A DNA stretch of 64,000 bases from contig NC_019962.1 in NCBI RefSeq assembly GCF_000230735.2, positions 2,294,001 to 2,358,000 of the forward strand. Direction: 5' to 3'. Numbering within the stretch: the first letter of the stretch is position 1; the number at the start of each line of letters is the position of its first letter. Under the pieces are notes generated by a model, which saw only the letters and a program-made list of their open reading frames with translations, did no database searches and had not been told where the DNA came from. This stretch comes from Natrinema pellirubrum DSM 15624 (GTDB taxonomy: Archaea; Halobacteriota; Halobacteria; Halobacteriales; Natrialbaceae). This document shows positions 18,469 to 25,474 of this stretch, in pieces. The position numbers and the translations under genes are program-made.

Positions 18469-19161
18469 ATGAACCGACGAGCGATGCTGTCGACAGTCGG
18501 CGCGGTAACGGGGGCGGTCGCCGGCTGTCTCGACGACGGTGCCGACGAGGGTCGAACCGGGAGCGAAACGGATCGATCTGACGACGATGACGCGGACCGG
18601 CCCGATGACGACGGGTCGGACCGATCCGAAAGAGGGGGTGAGAAGGCGACCGTTCGGAGTCGATTCGAAGAGGGGCCAGTACGTCCCGAGTGCAAGCGGG
18701 AGTCGGAACGAATCACGGTCGACGAAGGCGGCGACACTCGCGAGTACGAGACGGCGGCGACGATTCCGTATCCGGAGCCACCGACCGAGTTCGGGACGGC
18801 CGCGGTCGTCGACTTCGTCCGCGAGTTCGAGAACGCGTACGTGACCCACGAGGAACTCTGTAACCGGTCGGGGTCCGGCCGCGTCCTCAGCGTCTACTAC
18901 GGCGTCCAAGACAGCGAACTGTGGGGAAAGAACCCGCACATCGTATTCCTCTATCGAGTCGGTGCCGTCGGGTCAGTACTCCACGAGGATGGTGCAGTTT
19001 CGGTCGCCGACGCTGCGCCCAGCGGCGTCGTCTACGCAGTCGACGAAACCGGCGCAGCCAGGGTCGAATACGACGACGCGACGACGGTGGAGCCGAACGA
19101 GCGGGAAGCCAACGCCCCAGACCCGCTCGCGGCGGGTGATCTCGTCACGGCCTTCGATTGA
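18469..19161 (+). CDS. secreted lipoprotein of unknown function
   Basis: 230 residues: MNRRAMLSTVGAVTGAVAGC is a twin-arginine signal with lipobox, then about 45 residues of Asp/Ser/Arg low-complexity linker, then a globular domain with two Cys (PECKRESER; HEELCNRSG). No family recognised. A TTTATG box at 18438-18443 suggests a leaderless start. The sequence CCAACACGTTCG at 18454-18465, immediately before the ATG, resembles the palindrome found around the DUF2249 genes. Confidence 0.72.
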   Translation: MNRRAMLSTVGAVTGAVAGCLDDGADEGRTGSETDRSDDDDADRPDDDGSDRSERGGEKATVRSRFEEGPVRPECKRESERITVDEGGDTREYETAATIPYPEPPTEFGTAAVVDFVREFENAYVTHEELCNRSGSGRVLSVYYGVQDSELWGKNPHIVFLYRVGAVGSVLHEDGAVSVADAAPSGVVYAVDETGAARVEYDDATTVEPNEREANAPDPLAAGDLVTAFD

Positions 19162-19185
19162 GCCGTTCCGGCGATCGGTGACGAG

Positions 19186-19905
19186 TTAGGCTTCGGACAC
19201 CGACGCCATGGACCGCCGGTACCGCCGCAGCGTCTCGCCGTCCTCGTCTCGGAGTTCAACGATGAACTCCTTTTGACCGACCGTCTCCTCGAGGTCGGCC
19301 TCCCGGAACGTGACGTTGTACGGCGGTTCCTCGGTCCGTGTCACCTCGCTTCCACCGCTTGTCACGACGACGCTGTCGATCCCCTCGGAGTCGGAGAGTT
19401 CGCAGGTGATCTCCCCGTCCGCCCGCGTACAGGTGAGATCGGGGTTTACGTCCGCGCTCGAGCCGTCGTCGGAGGCAGGCTGGAAGTCGAGTATCATCGG
19501 CGAGATCGGGGCCGTCCCCAGAATCAGGACGATCGCGAGGAAGATCGAGAGGTTGATCTTGGACCCGTTACGGGCGATCGTCCGGACGATGGGCCGGTTT
19601 GCGGTCCGCCGGAGCCGGATCACCAGCGGGACGACGACGGCGTGAGTCAACGGCCCCCACAGGATGAGGGCGAAGCCGTAGGCCCGCACGTACTCGAGGA
19701 TCGTCCACTCGACCCCGTAGGAAAACAGGAGGTTCGACGCCGTCCAGCAGAAGAAGCCGAAAAAGAGCAGGCCGACGCTCTTGAACAGCCGCCAGATCGG
19801 CGTGTTCGCGTAGTACACGCTCAAGATGTCACGCCAGGCCTGTTGGATGACTCGCCTGACGTACTCGAGCGGCGATGCAGTCGCGTCGGTGTCGGATGCT
19901 GTCAT
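19186..19905 (-). CDS. membrane protein with extracellular C-terminal domain, unknown
   Basis: 239 residues with three membrane helices (about 42-66, 72-98, 112-135) and a C-terminal outer domain of about 100 residues containing a CysXn-Cys pair (LTCTRADGEITCELSD) and a predicted beta-sandwich (VVVTSGGSEVTRTEEPPYNVTF). It lies 81 bp downstream of the heme-copper subunit I gene on the same strand and may be co-transcribed. No function is assigned. Confidence 0.72.
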   Translation of the reverse strand: MTASDTDATASPLEYVRRVIQQAWRDILSVYYANTPIWRLFKSVGLLFFGFFCWTASNLLFSYGVEWTILEYVRAYGFALILWGPLTHAVVVPLVIRLRRTANRPIVRTIARNGSKINLSIFLAIVLILGTAPISPMILDFQPASDDGSSADVNPDLTCTRADGEITCELSDSEGIDSVVVTSGGSEVTRTEEPPYNVTFREADLEETVGQKEFIVELRDEDGETLRRYRRSMASVSEA

Positions 19906-19986
19906 TCGTGCGTCGGTGATCGGTGGGTCGAGAGTCGGTTCGCCCGCGAGGGGCGGTCGGTTCGCCAGGGGTCGGGGGCCGATCGG

Positions 19987-21729
19987 TTAGGCCCCGATCG
20001 ACCAGAGTTGCGTGAGCAGATACCAGTTCAGCAGGTAGGTGATCACGAACGCCGCGAGAAAGACCAGACAGAGGACGAACGTGCCGCGCATCTCGTAGGC
20101 GTGGACGGGGTCATCGGGATCCTGTGCCATCCCGAGACCGCCGTCGGCGACGAGGTCGGCGTTGTCGCCGTTCTCGACGCGGTCGCCAAAGACCAGCGAG
20201 CCGACCGCCACGAGGACGAACAACACGCCGCCGGCGATCGCGAGCAGGGCGAAGATCCCGAAGACCGCAAACAGCGGCGAGGCGGCCGAGAGGCTGAACT
20301 CGGTGCCGGGGATGTTCTCGACGACCTCGGCGGTTCGACGCGGAATCCCGTAGAGGATGCCCACGTACATCATCATCAGGACGGCCACGCCCATCGCGGC
20401 CGAGTAGAAATACGGCTGGATCGCGGCCAGCCGCTTGGAGATATACTGGCGCATGAACATCGTCCGGATCACGAAGAAGACCAGGCCCATGAACGCGACC
20501 GTGGTCCCGAGGACGACGGTGCCGTGGAAGTGCCCGACCGTCGCGAACGTGTTGTGCCAGGTCATGTTGAGTTGCAGCTGGCCCATCATGACGCCGGTGA
20601 TCCCCCCGAGGAAGCCGAAGAGGATGATCGAGAAGATCGTCGACGAGAAGACCGGATTCCGCCATGGTGCGGACGTCAGCCAGCCGAACAGGCCGCCGCC
20701 TTTCCCGCGTTTACGCCGGCCGGCCTCGAGCCCGGCCGGGATGGTAAAGGCGTGGATCAGGCTCGCGAACGTCGCCCCGTAGAACGCGTAGGACGTGTTC
20801 CAGATCCGCCAGCCGGTCGAGACGGCGGGGTCGGACAGCAGGTGGTGTGCCGCCCCGAGGTTGATGAAGAACAGGTACAGAATAAAGGCCGTCCGCGAGA
20901 TCTTCTCGCTGGCGACCTCCGCGCCCGCGACGACGTGTGTCACGAAGTACCAGACCGCGATCATCGCCACGAGGTTGATCTGCTGGGTGCCGTGGCCGAT
21001 GATCCAGTACATCTGACGGTACCAGGCCGCGTCCCACCACTCGATGATCTCGAGACGCCACAGCAGGGCGGGACCGAACGCGAGTAGGCCACCGACCAGC
21101 GCCTCGACGGCGATGATCGACGTGACGAAGGCGGCGAAACTGACCAGCGGCAGCGTCTTGCCGGGGTTTTCGCGCTTCTCGAACCACATCGTCGCGAAGA
21201 ACGGCAGCGCCGCGACGACCGTTCCCAGAATGAAAACGACCGCGCCAGCGTAGAACAGCGGCGAGATCGGCATCGGCACGTAGGCCGTCAACAGCGGTGC
21301 CTCGTTGGGTGCCTCGGTGGTCCAGATGGCGTAGTTGACCAGAACCGCCCCGGCGGCCATGACGAGCCAGCCGGCCTTCGCGATCTTCGTGAACGGCAGC
21401 CGTCTGCCAAGCACCATCGGCCCGCCGACATAGAGGATGGCGATCTCCATGAACACCATCCAGAAGATCAGCAGGTTCCAGGCGTGCAGGCTCAGGTGGG
21501 TGTAGAAGGCCCCGGGCTCGAGCAACCCGATGACTTCCCAGCGGGTCATCGCGACGGTGAAGGCGAAGATTCCACCGTATAGCAGGGCGACGACCGCCGT
21601 GAGCCCGAACAGTTTGATATGGTTCTCGGTGGAACGGTGGACCTCGAGCCCCGTTACAGAGCAGGTCCGGAAGCCGTCCTCGCGGTACTCGTTGTCGAAC
21701 AGGCCGAGAACGTCCAGTTTGTGTGCCAT
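19987..21729 (-). CDS. heme-copper oxidoreductase subunit I lacking the active-site Tyr (candidate NO reductase)
   Basis: 580-residue integral membrane protein with 13-14 helices. Heme and CuB ligands are present: His82 (LSLHAWN), His246 (IIGHGTQQ), His295/296 (GAAHHLL), His400 and His402 (VGHFHG). The HNTFATVGHFH stretch resembles B-type (ba3) enzymes. Oxygen-reducing A and B enzymes have His-x3-Tyr in helix VI; here the +4 residue is Gln250. No Tyr occupies the cbb3-type helix VII position either (Glu there). Lack of the Tyr cofactor is a hallmark of NO reductases in the superfamily, and nirK is close by. It forms an operon with the CuA subunit and a one-helix protein. Confidence 0.85.
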   Translation of the reverse strand: MAHKLDVLGLFDNEYREDGFRTCSVTGLEVHRSTENHIKLFGLTAVVALLYGGIFAFTVAMTRWEVIGLLEPGAFYTHLSLHAWNLLIFWMVFMEIAILYVGGPMVLGRRLPFTKIAKAGWLVMAAGAVLVNYAIWTTEAPNEAPLLTAYVPMPISPLFYAGAVVFILGTVVAALPFFATMWFEKRENPGKTLPLVSFAAFVTSIIAVEALVGGLLAFGPALLWRLEIIEWWDAAWYRQMYWIIGHGTQQINLVAMIAVWYFVTHVVAGAEVASEKISRTAFILYLFFINLGAAHHLLSDPAVSTGWRIWNTSYAFYGATFASLIHAFTIPAGLEAGRRKRGKGGGLFGWLTSAPWRNPVFSSTIFSIILFGFLGGITGVMMGQLQLNMTWHNTFATVGHFHGTVVLGTTVAFMGLVFFVIRTMFMRQYISKRLAAIQPYFYSAAMGVAVLMMMYVGILYGIPRRTAEVVENIPGTEFSLSAASPLFAVFGIFALLAIAGGVLFVLVAVGSLVFGDRVENGDNADLVADGGLGMAQDPDDPVHAYEMRGTFVLCLVFLAAFVITYLLNWYLLTQLWSIGA

Positions 21730-21731
21730 CG

Positions 21732-22274
21732 TTATCCCTCCTCCACGACGATGGTGCCGTGCATGCTCCGGTGGCCCTGCCCACAGAACTCGTTACAGAT
21801 GATGTGGTAGGTACCGGGTTCGTCGAAGGTCATCGGCACGACCCACTCGTAGCCGGGCAGCACCTGCAGGTTGATCTGTTTGCTCAGTGCGTCCTCGGGA
21901 CGAAGCGAGAAGCCGTGTTGGACGTCCATCGAGTTGAGATGGAAGTCGTACTCCGTTCCCGTCTCGAGGACGACCGGTGCGCCGTCCCACTGGAACCGCA
22001 TCGCCTGGAGATAGACGTCCTGTTCCGGCGGAACGAGGCCGTCGTCGGTCTCCTCGGCGCGCTCTTTGTAGTCAGTCAGCTTCTCACGGAACTCCTCGTC
22101 CTCGACGCGGAACGTCTCGCCGATGGGGTTCTGGTCGCCGACCCGGGTCCAGGCGCTCATCCAGCCAAAGAGGATCAGCGACCAGCCGACGCCGAGCCCG
22201 AGCCAGATCGATTCGCGCCTGTTGACGGGTTGGTCCCACCAGTTTCCGTCCGGGGGTTTGATCGGTGACGTCAT
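21732..22274 (-). CDS. heme-copper oxidoreductase subunit II (CuA domain)
   Basis: 180 residues: one N-terminal membrane anchor (about 24-42) and a cupredoxin domain. All CuA ligands are seen: His120 (MDVQHGF), Cys160, Glu162, Cys164, His168 and Met171 in CNEFCGQGHRSM. It therefore accepts electrons from a small donor such as a halocyanin and passes them to subunit I, unlike cytochrome-c-containing NorC. Stop and subunit I start are 2 bp apart. Confidence 0.92.
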   Translation of the reverse strand: MTSPIKPPDGNWWDQPVNRRESIWLGLGVGWSLILFGWMSAWTRVGDQNPIGETFRVEDEEFREKLTDYKERAEETDDGLVPPEQDVYLQAMRFQWDGAPVVLETGTEYDFHLNSMDVQHGFSLRPEDALSKQINLQVLPGYEWVVPMTFDEPGTYHIICNEFCGQGHRSMHGTIVVEEG

Positions 22275-22278
22275 TGAA

Positions 22279-22428
22279 TCACCCCATGGGAACCGAGAAG
22301 ACGTCTATCCAGCCCCACGCAACGTACGACAGCGCGAAAAACAGGAGCGCTGCCGCTGCGAGTAGCCAGATGCGGTCGTACAATCGTTGCATCGTTGGTT
22401 CTGATTCGGTTCGTTGTGATGGTGCCAT
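22279..22428 (-). CDS. one-helix small subunit of the heme-copper enzyme
   Basis: 49 residues from ATG 22428 (MAPSQRTESE...), with a single hydrophobic helix LLAAAALLFFALSYVAWGW. First gene of the operon, 4 bp before subunit II. Similar tiny subunits accompany ba3-type oxidases (subunit IIa, CbaD-like). The start is uncertain: ATG 22491 and an internal ATG at MQRLYDR are alternatives. Confidence 0.68.
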   Translation of the reverse strand: MAPSQRTESEPTMQRLYDRIWLLAAAALLFFALSYVAWGWIDVFSVPMG

Positions 22429-22476
22429 AGCTCCGTTCGACCCGATCTCCTTGTGGAACTTGCATATCGATTCCCC

Positions 22477-22488
22477 CGCACATATTCC
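22477..22488. promoter_or_regulatory. degenerate CGAAC-type palindrome before the heme-copper operon
   Basis: CGCACATATTCC matches 9 of 12 positions of the local consensus CGAACATGTTCG. It lies about 49 bp upstream of the small-subunit ATG and just upstream of an AT-rich CGATATGC (minus strand, 22462-22470) that could be the TATA box. Weaker than the sites at 27.3-28.0 kb. Confidence 0.3.
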
Positions 22489-22572
22489 CATCAGAGCCGC
22501 TGAAGAGCCGAATAAACTGATGGCAGGTGCTAATGGTGACAGGACGGAGAAGGGATCGCGGCCGCGGTGGCG

Positions 22573-23235
22573 TCAGACTGCGGCGACGTACAGTTGGCCG
22601 AGGCCGGCCACGACCAGCACGACCCCCGCCAGTCGGACCACGCGGTCGACGTAGCCGGCGATGCGGCCGGCACCCAGTGCGTAGCCGAAGGCCGTCGCGA
22701 CCGTGATCGCGACCGTCAGCGACCCGAACCCGACGGCGTACGTCCCGAGTACCAGCGCCGTCTCGAGCGGCGGCATCGTCAGCGACCGAAACGCGAGCCC
22801 GAGGAACAACGGGAGGACACAGGCGACCGCCGCCAGCGCGTACATCGCGCCGAAGAGGCCGAACCCGAGAACGGTCGACCGGCGCTCGGGCAGGAGGACG
22901 TGGACGGCACCACTGCCGCCGTAGGCCACCCAGAGCCCGAGTGCGATCAACCCGACGCCGACGCCGTACTCCAGTAGCGGCAACGTCTGGCCGACCGTCT
23001 CGCCCGCGACGACCGCGGCGACCGAGAGCGCGCCGAGAACCCCCACCGCGCCGGCGGCGGCAGCGAGCCCGCGGGCGAGCGTCCCCGACAGCGGCGGCGC
23101 GGTCTCATCACCGGTCGCGGCGACGTAGTAGCCGACGTACCCGGGCAAGAGCGCGTACGCACACGGTGAAAAGAACGTAGCGATGCCGGCACCGAGGGCG
23201 AACACCACGGTGCCGAGGAGTTCGCCACTCGCCAT
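22573..23235 (-). CDS. CcdA/DsbD-type thiol-disulfide membrane transporter
   Basis: 220 residues, six membrane helices, with the two redox cysteines in FSPCAYALLPGY and VACVLPLFL. CcdA moves reducing equivalents across the membrane to outer thioredoxins. ATG 23235 lies just after the TGA of the TlpA-like gene, and a GTG at 23244 is possible. With TlpA and SCO it forms an assembly module, probably reducing the cysteines of CuA. Confidence 0.9.
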   Translation of the reverse strand: MASGELLGTVVFALGAGIATFFSPCAYALLPGYVGYYVAATGDETAPPLSGTLARGLAAAAGAVGVLGALSVAAVVAGETVGQTLPLLEYGVGVGLIALGLWVAYGGSGAVHVLLPERRSTVLGFGLFGAMYALAAVACVLPLFLGLAFRSLTMPPLETALVLGTYAVGFGSLTVAITVATAFGYALGAGRIAGYVDRVVRLAGVVLVVAGLGQLYVAAV

Positions 23236-23236
23236 G

Positions 23237-23767
23237 TCACCCACCCCCGGCAGCGTCGATCGCCGATCGGATCTCGTCGGCCGATTTGCGCCCGCGACCG
23301 GACCACGTGACCGTATTCGATTCGTCCAGCACGAACGCGTACGGAACGCCCGAGGCGTCGAGGGCCTCCGTCAGTTCGAGATCGGTATCGAGTGCGACGG
23401 GCCAATCGCCGTCGTGATCGCGCCACCAGGTCGCGATGTCGTCTCGAGTGATGGTGTTCCCGACGGGTTCGCTCGTCGCGGAGACGAACTGGACCTCGTC
23501 GTCGACCGTCCCGTGGACCGCCGCGAGCGGCTCCATCTGGCTCTCACAGACGCCACACCAGGTGGCGAACAGTTCGACGAACGTCACGCGGCCACGTTCG
23601 GGAACGCTGGCGGTTCCCGCGGTACTTCCGGGTGCGTCGATCGTCTCGAGTTCGATCGGTTCGACGGCGTCGCCGCTCTCGAGGGGGTTCCATCCGCCGA
23701 CCGCGAGCGCGCCGCCGCCGAGGGCGGCGAGTCCGGTGACTCCCACGAGGACCTCGCGACGGCGCAT
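23237..23767 (-). CDS. exported TlpA-like thioredoxin
   Basis: 176 residues with an RRR-led hydrophobic signal (MRRREVLVGVTGLAALGGG) and a thioredoxin fold carrying the WCGVC active site (ELFATWCGVCESQMEPL) and the cis-Pro region (GVPYAFVLD). It is predicted to be attached to, or outside, the membrane, where it would reduce SCO or CuA cysteines. Three bases downstream of the SCO stop and overlapping the ccdA start region: a tight operon. Confidence 0.9.
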   Translation of the reverse strand: MRRREVLVGVTGLAALGGGALAVGGWNPLESGDAVEPIELETIDAPGSTAGTASVPERGRVTFVELFATWCGVCESQMEPLAAVHGTVDDEVQFVSATSEPVGNTITRDDIATWWRDHDGDWPVALDTDLELTEALDASGVPYAFVLDESNTVTWSGRGRKSADEIRSAIDAAGGG

Positions 23768-23770
23768 CGG

Positions 23771-24520
23771 TCACCACCCCTCCACGACGGTCCGTGCGTC
23801 TTCGACGATATCGTTGCCGTCGGGCGAGCCGCCCGTGTAGGCCCGCTCGACGACGCCGTCCTTGTTTACGAGCAGGATCAGGGACGTGTGGACGAACTGT
23901 CGGTCGTGGTCCATTTCATCGTGATCCGTCTCGTCGTCCCCGCCGTCGGACGACTCGTCGCCCTGCTCGAACGCGACGCCGAACGTGTCCTGAACGACGG
24001 CCTTCGCGTCGTCGGGCGTGTCCGGCCGGAGGAAATACCAGTTCCCAGCGTCGAAGTCGACGCCGTAGTCCTTGCCGTAGGACTCGAGGACGTCCGCCGT
24101 GTCGTATTCCGGATCGAACGTCGTCGGGAGGAAGGCGATCTCGTCCGCGTAGTCGCGATCGGTCGCATCTGCCTGCACTCGCCGCAGGGCGGCGGTCAGT
24201 CCCGTACAGACAGTCGTACAGCTGGTGTATATGAACGTCAGCATCAGGTGACGGTCGCCGGTGAACTCCGTGGTCGTGATCGAGCGCTCGTGGAGCGGTG
24301 CCGGGACCGTGGCTTCGGGAATCTCCTCCCCGTAAATCGGGTGCGGAAGCCCCGATTCCTTGATCCGCTCGTGGTTTTCCGGCGCTGATAGGACGGGCCT
24401 GTCGCCGTCGCTGTCGGCGCCGTTCAGGGACAAACACCCCGCGACGGACGCGCCGACGGCCGTCGCGCCCACTGTCTGCAGTACCGTTCGTCGATCGAGA
24501 GTCGGATCTGGGCGGTTCAT
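23771..24520 (-). CDS. SCO1/SenC-family copper chaperone
   Basis: 249 residues from ATG 24520 with a Tat lipoprotein signal (LDRRTVLQTVGATAVGASVAGC). The thioredoxin-like domain has the copper ligands CTTVC (in FIYTSCTTVCTGL) and the distal His in FVHTSLILLV. SCO proteins insert copper into CuA. An Asp/His-rich insert (DDETDHDEMDHD, about residues 195-210) could bind extra metal. Upstream region 24521-24668 contains a perfect CGAACATGTTCG palindrome. Confidence 0.92.
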   Translation of the reverse strand: MNRPDPTLDRRTVLQTVGATAVGASVAGCLSLNGADSDGDRPVLSAPENHERIKESGLPHPIYGEEIPEATVPAPLHERSITTTEFTGDRHLMLTFIYTSCTTVCTGLTAALRRVQADATDRDYADEIAFLPTTFDPEYDTADVLESYGKDYGVDFDAGNWYFLRPDTPDDAKAVVQDTFGVAFEQGDESSDGGDDETDHDEMDHDRQFVHTSLILLVNKDGVVERAYTGGSPDGNDIVEDARTVVEGW

Positions 24521-24586
24521 GATAATTGCTCCTTGCGGCTGTCGGTGGTAAAGCGCTGCTCGGATTCCCGCCCCGGTAGAAACACG

Positions 24587-24598
24587 CGAACATGTTCG
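24587..24598. promoter_or_regulatory. perfect palindrome CGAACATGTTCG upstream of the SCO gene
   Basis: 12-bp perfect inverted repeat, 67 bp before the SCO start. It is the best match in the window to the motif repeated upstream of the DUF2249 and regulator genes, and is inferred to be an operator. Confidence 0.55.
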
Positions 24599-24668
24599 AC
24601 AGCGACCCACCGAGCGGCGCGTCCGACGGACGGCTCGAGGCGTGCCGGCCGACCCGAGACACCGTCGT

Positions 24669-25250
24669 TCATGGCCCCTCCTCGAGTACGGGACGGGTTT
24701 TCTCGTTGAACAGTTCGATCGCGTTGACGACCTGCAACGGGAGTTCCGGCTGGGGGTCGGCCATCGCAGGCTCGTCGGTGGGGTCGGGCCAGCCGACGAC
24801 GATGCGGCCTACGTTCCCGGCGACTTCGTGTGAGGTACAGACCTGCTGCGTGTCGACGTAATCGTAGACGCCCTCGGTATCGAAGGTGTGTTCGTACTCG
24901 GAGCCGACCCCGGTCAGTCGGTCGCTCCCCCACGGCTCGACGCTGCCGGGAGTTCGGTGCGGCCCATGGCTATCCTCGTGGTAGCCGGTGACGTCGTGGC
25001 GACCGGTCTCGACGAGCCACTCGACGGTCCCGCCGGGAACGACGTGGACGATCTGCGGGTCGAACTCGGGATACGGCCGGGAGTTCGCCGTGATCGTGAC
25101 TGCCTCGGCAGGGGTGCCGAGTTCCCCAGCGTTTTCGGGCGGCTGCCCGTCATCCGACTGCTCGTCGCCGTCGGCGAGACAGCCCGCCAACGCGAGGCCG
25201 ACTGTACAGGCGGTCGATCGAAGGACGGTACGGCGTGAGAGGTGTGTCAT
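24669..25250 (-). CDS. halocyanin-like cupredoxin with altered axial ligand
   Basis: 193 residues: Tat lipoprotein signal (LSRRTVLRSTACTVGLALAGC) and a plastocyanin-type domain (VVPGGTVEWLVETGRHDVTGYH). Type-1 copper ligands His (GRHD), Cys and His (QVCTSHEVAG) are present, but the usual Met five residues after the second His is Asn (HEVAGN; codon at 24813-24815). Probably an electron donor to the CuA subunit encoded nearby. A 36-residue tail after the domain is atypical. Confidence 0.87.
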   Translation of the reverse strand: MTHLSRRTVLRSTACTVGLALAGCLADGDEQSDDGQPPENAGELGTPAEAVTITANSRPYPEFDPQIVHVVPGGTVEWLVETGRHDVTGYHEDSHGPHRTPGSVEPWGSDRLTGVGSEYEHTFDTEGVYDYVDTQQVCTSHEVAGNVGRIVVGWPDPTDEPAMADPQPELPLQVVNAIELFNEKTRPVLEEGP

Positions 25251-25369
25251 GGGTCTATGATGCGGTGTGGCGATCGATCGAACTGGTCTCGAGTCGTTGC
25301 CCTCACGCTCGTCTAGCAGGGCTAGCCGGTTCAACCGGTACGACAGTTCTCGGGCGGTAAGAGGAGGGG

Positions 25370-25381
25370 CGTACATGTTCA
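25370..25381. promoter_or_regulatory. CGAAC-type palindrome (10/12) upstream of the halocyanin gene
   Basis: CGTACATGTTCA, 120 bp upstream of the halocyanin ATG. Between it and the gene lie an imperfect TCTTACC box and a short hairpin (arms CCGGTT/AACCGG at 25326-25338). The 25251-25474 gap holds no other gene. Confidence 0.35.
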
Positions 25382-25474
25382 GACGATCAATAAAAAGAGG
25401 CCGTTCGTCGCGGCGGGACTCGGCATCGGGCGTTCGTTCGACCGTCGGCGACGCCCCGTCGAGGGCGACGCCGG

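Noticed and set aside
19273-21087. 604-codon plus-strand ORF opposite the heme-copper subunit I gene
   Set aside because: Arg/Asp/Gln-rich composition without hydrophobic core or motifs; a GC-driven antisense shadow of a well-recognised membrane protein.
19987-21729. Ordinary A- or B-type cytochrome oxidase subunit I
   Set aside because: Heme ligands fit, but the helix VI tyrosine is Gln and no alternative Tyr is evident, so plain oxygen reductase is not the best call.
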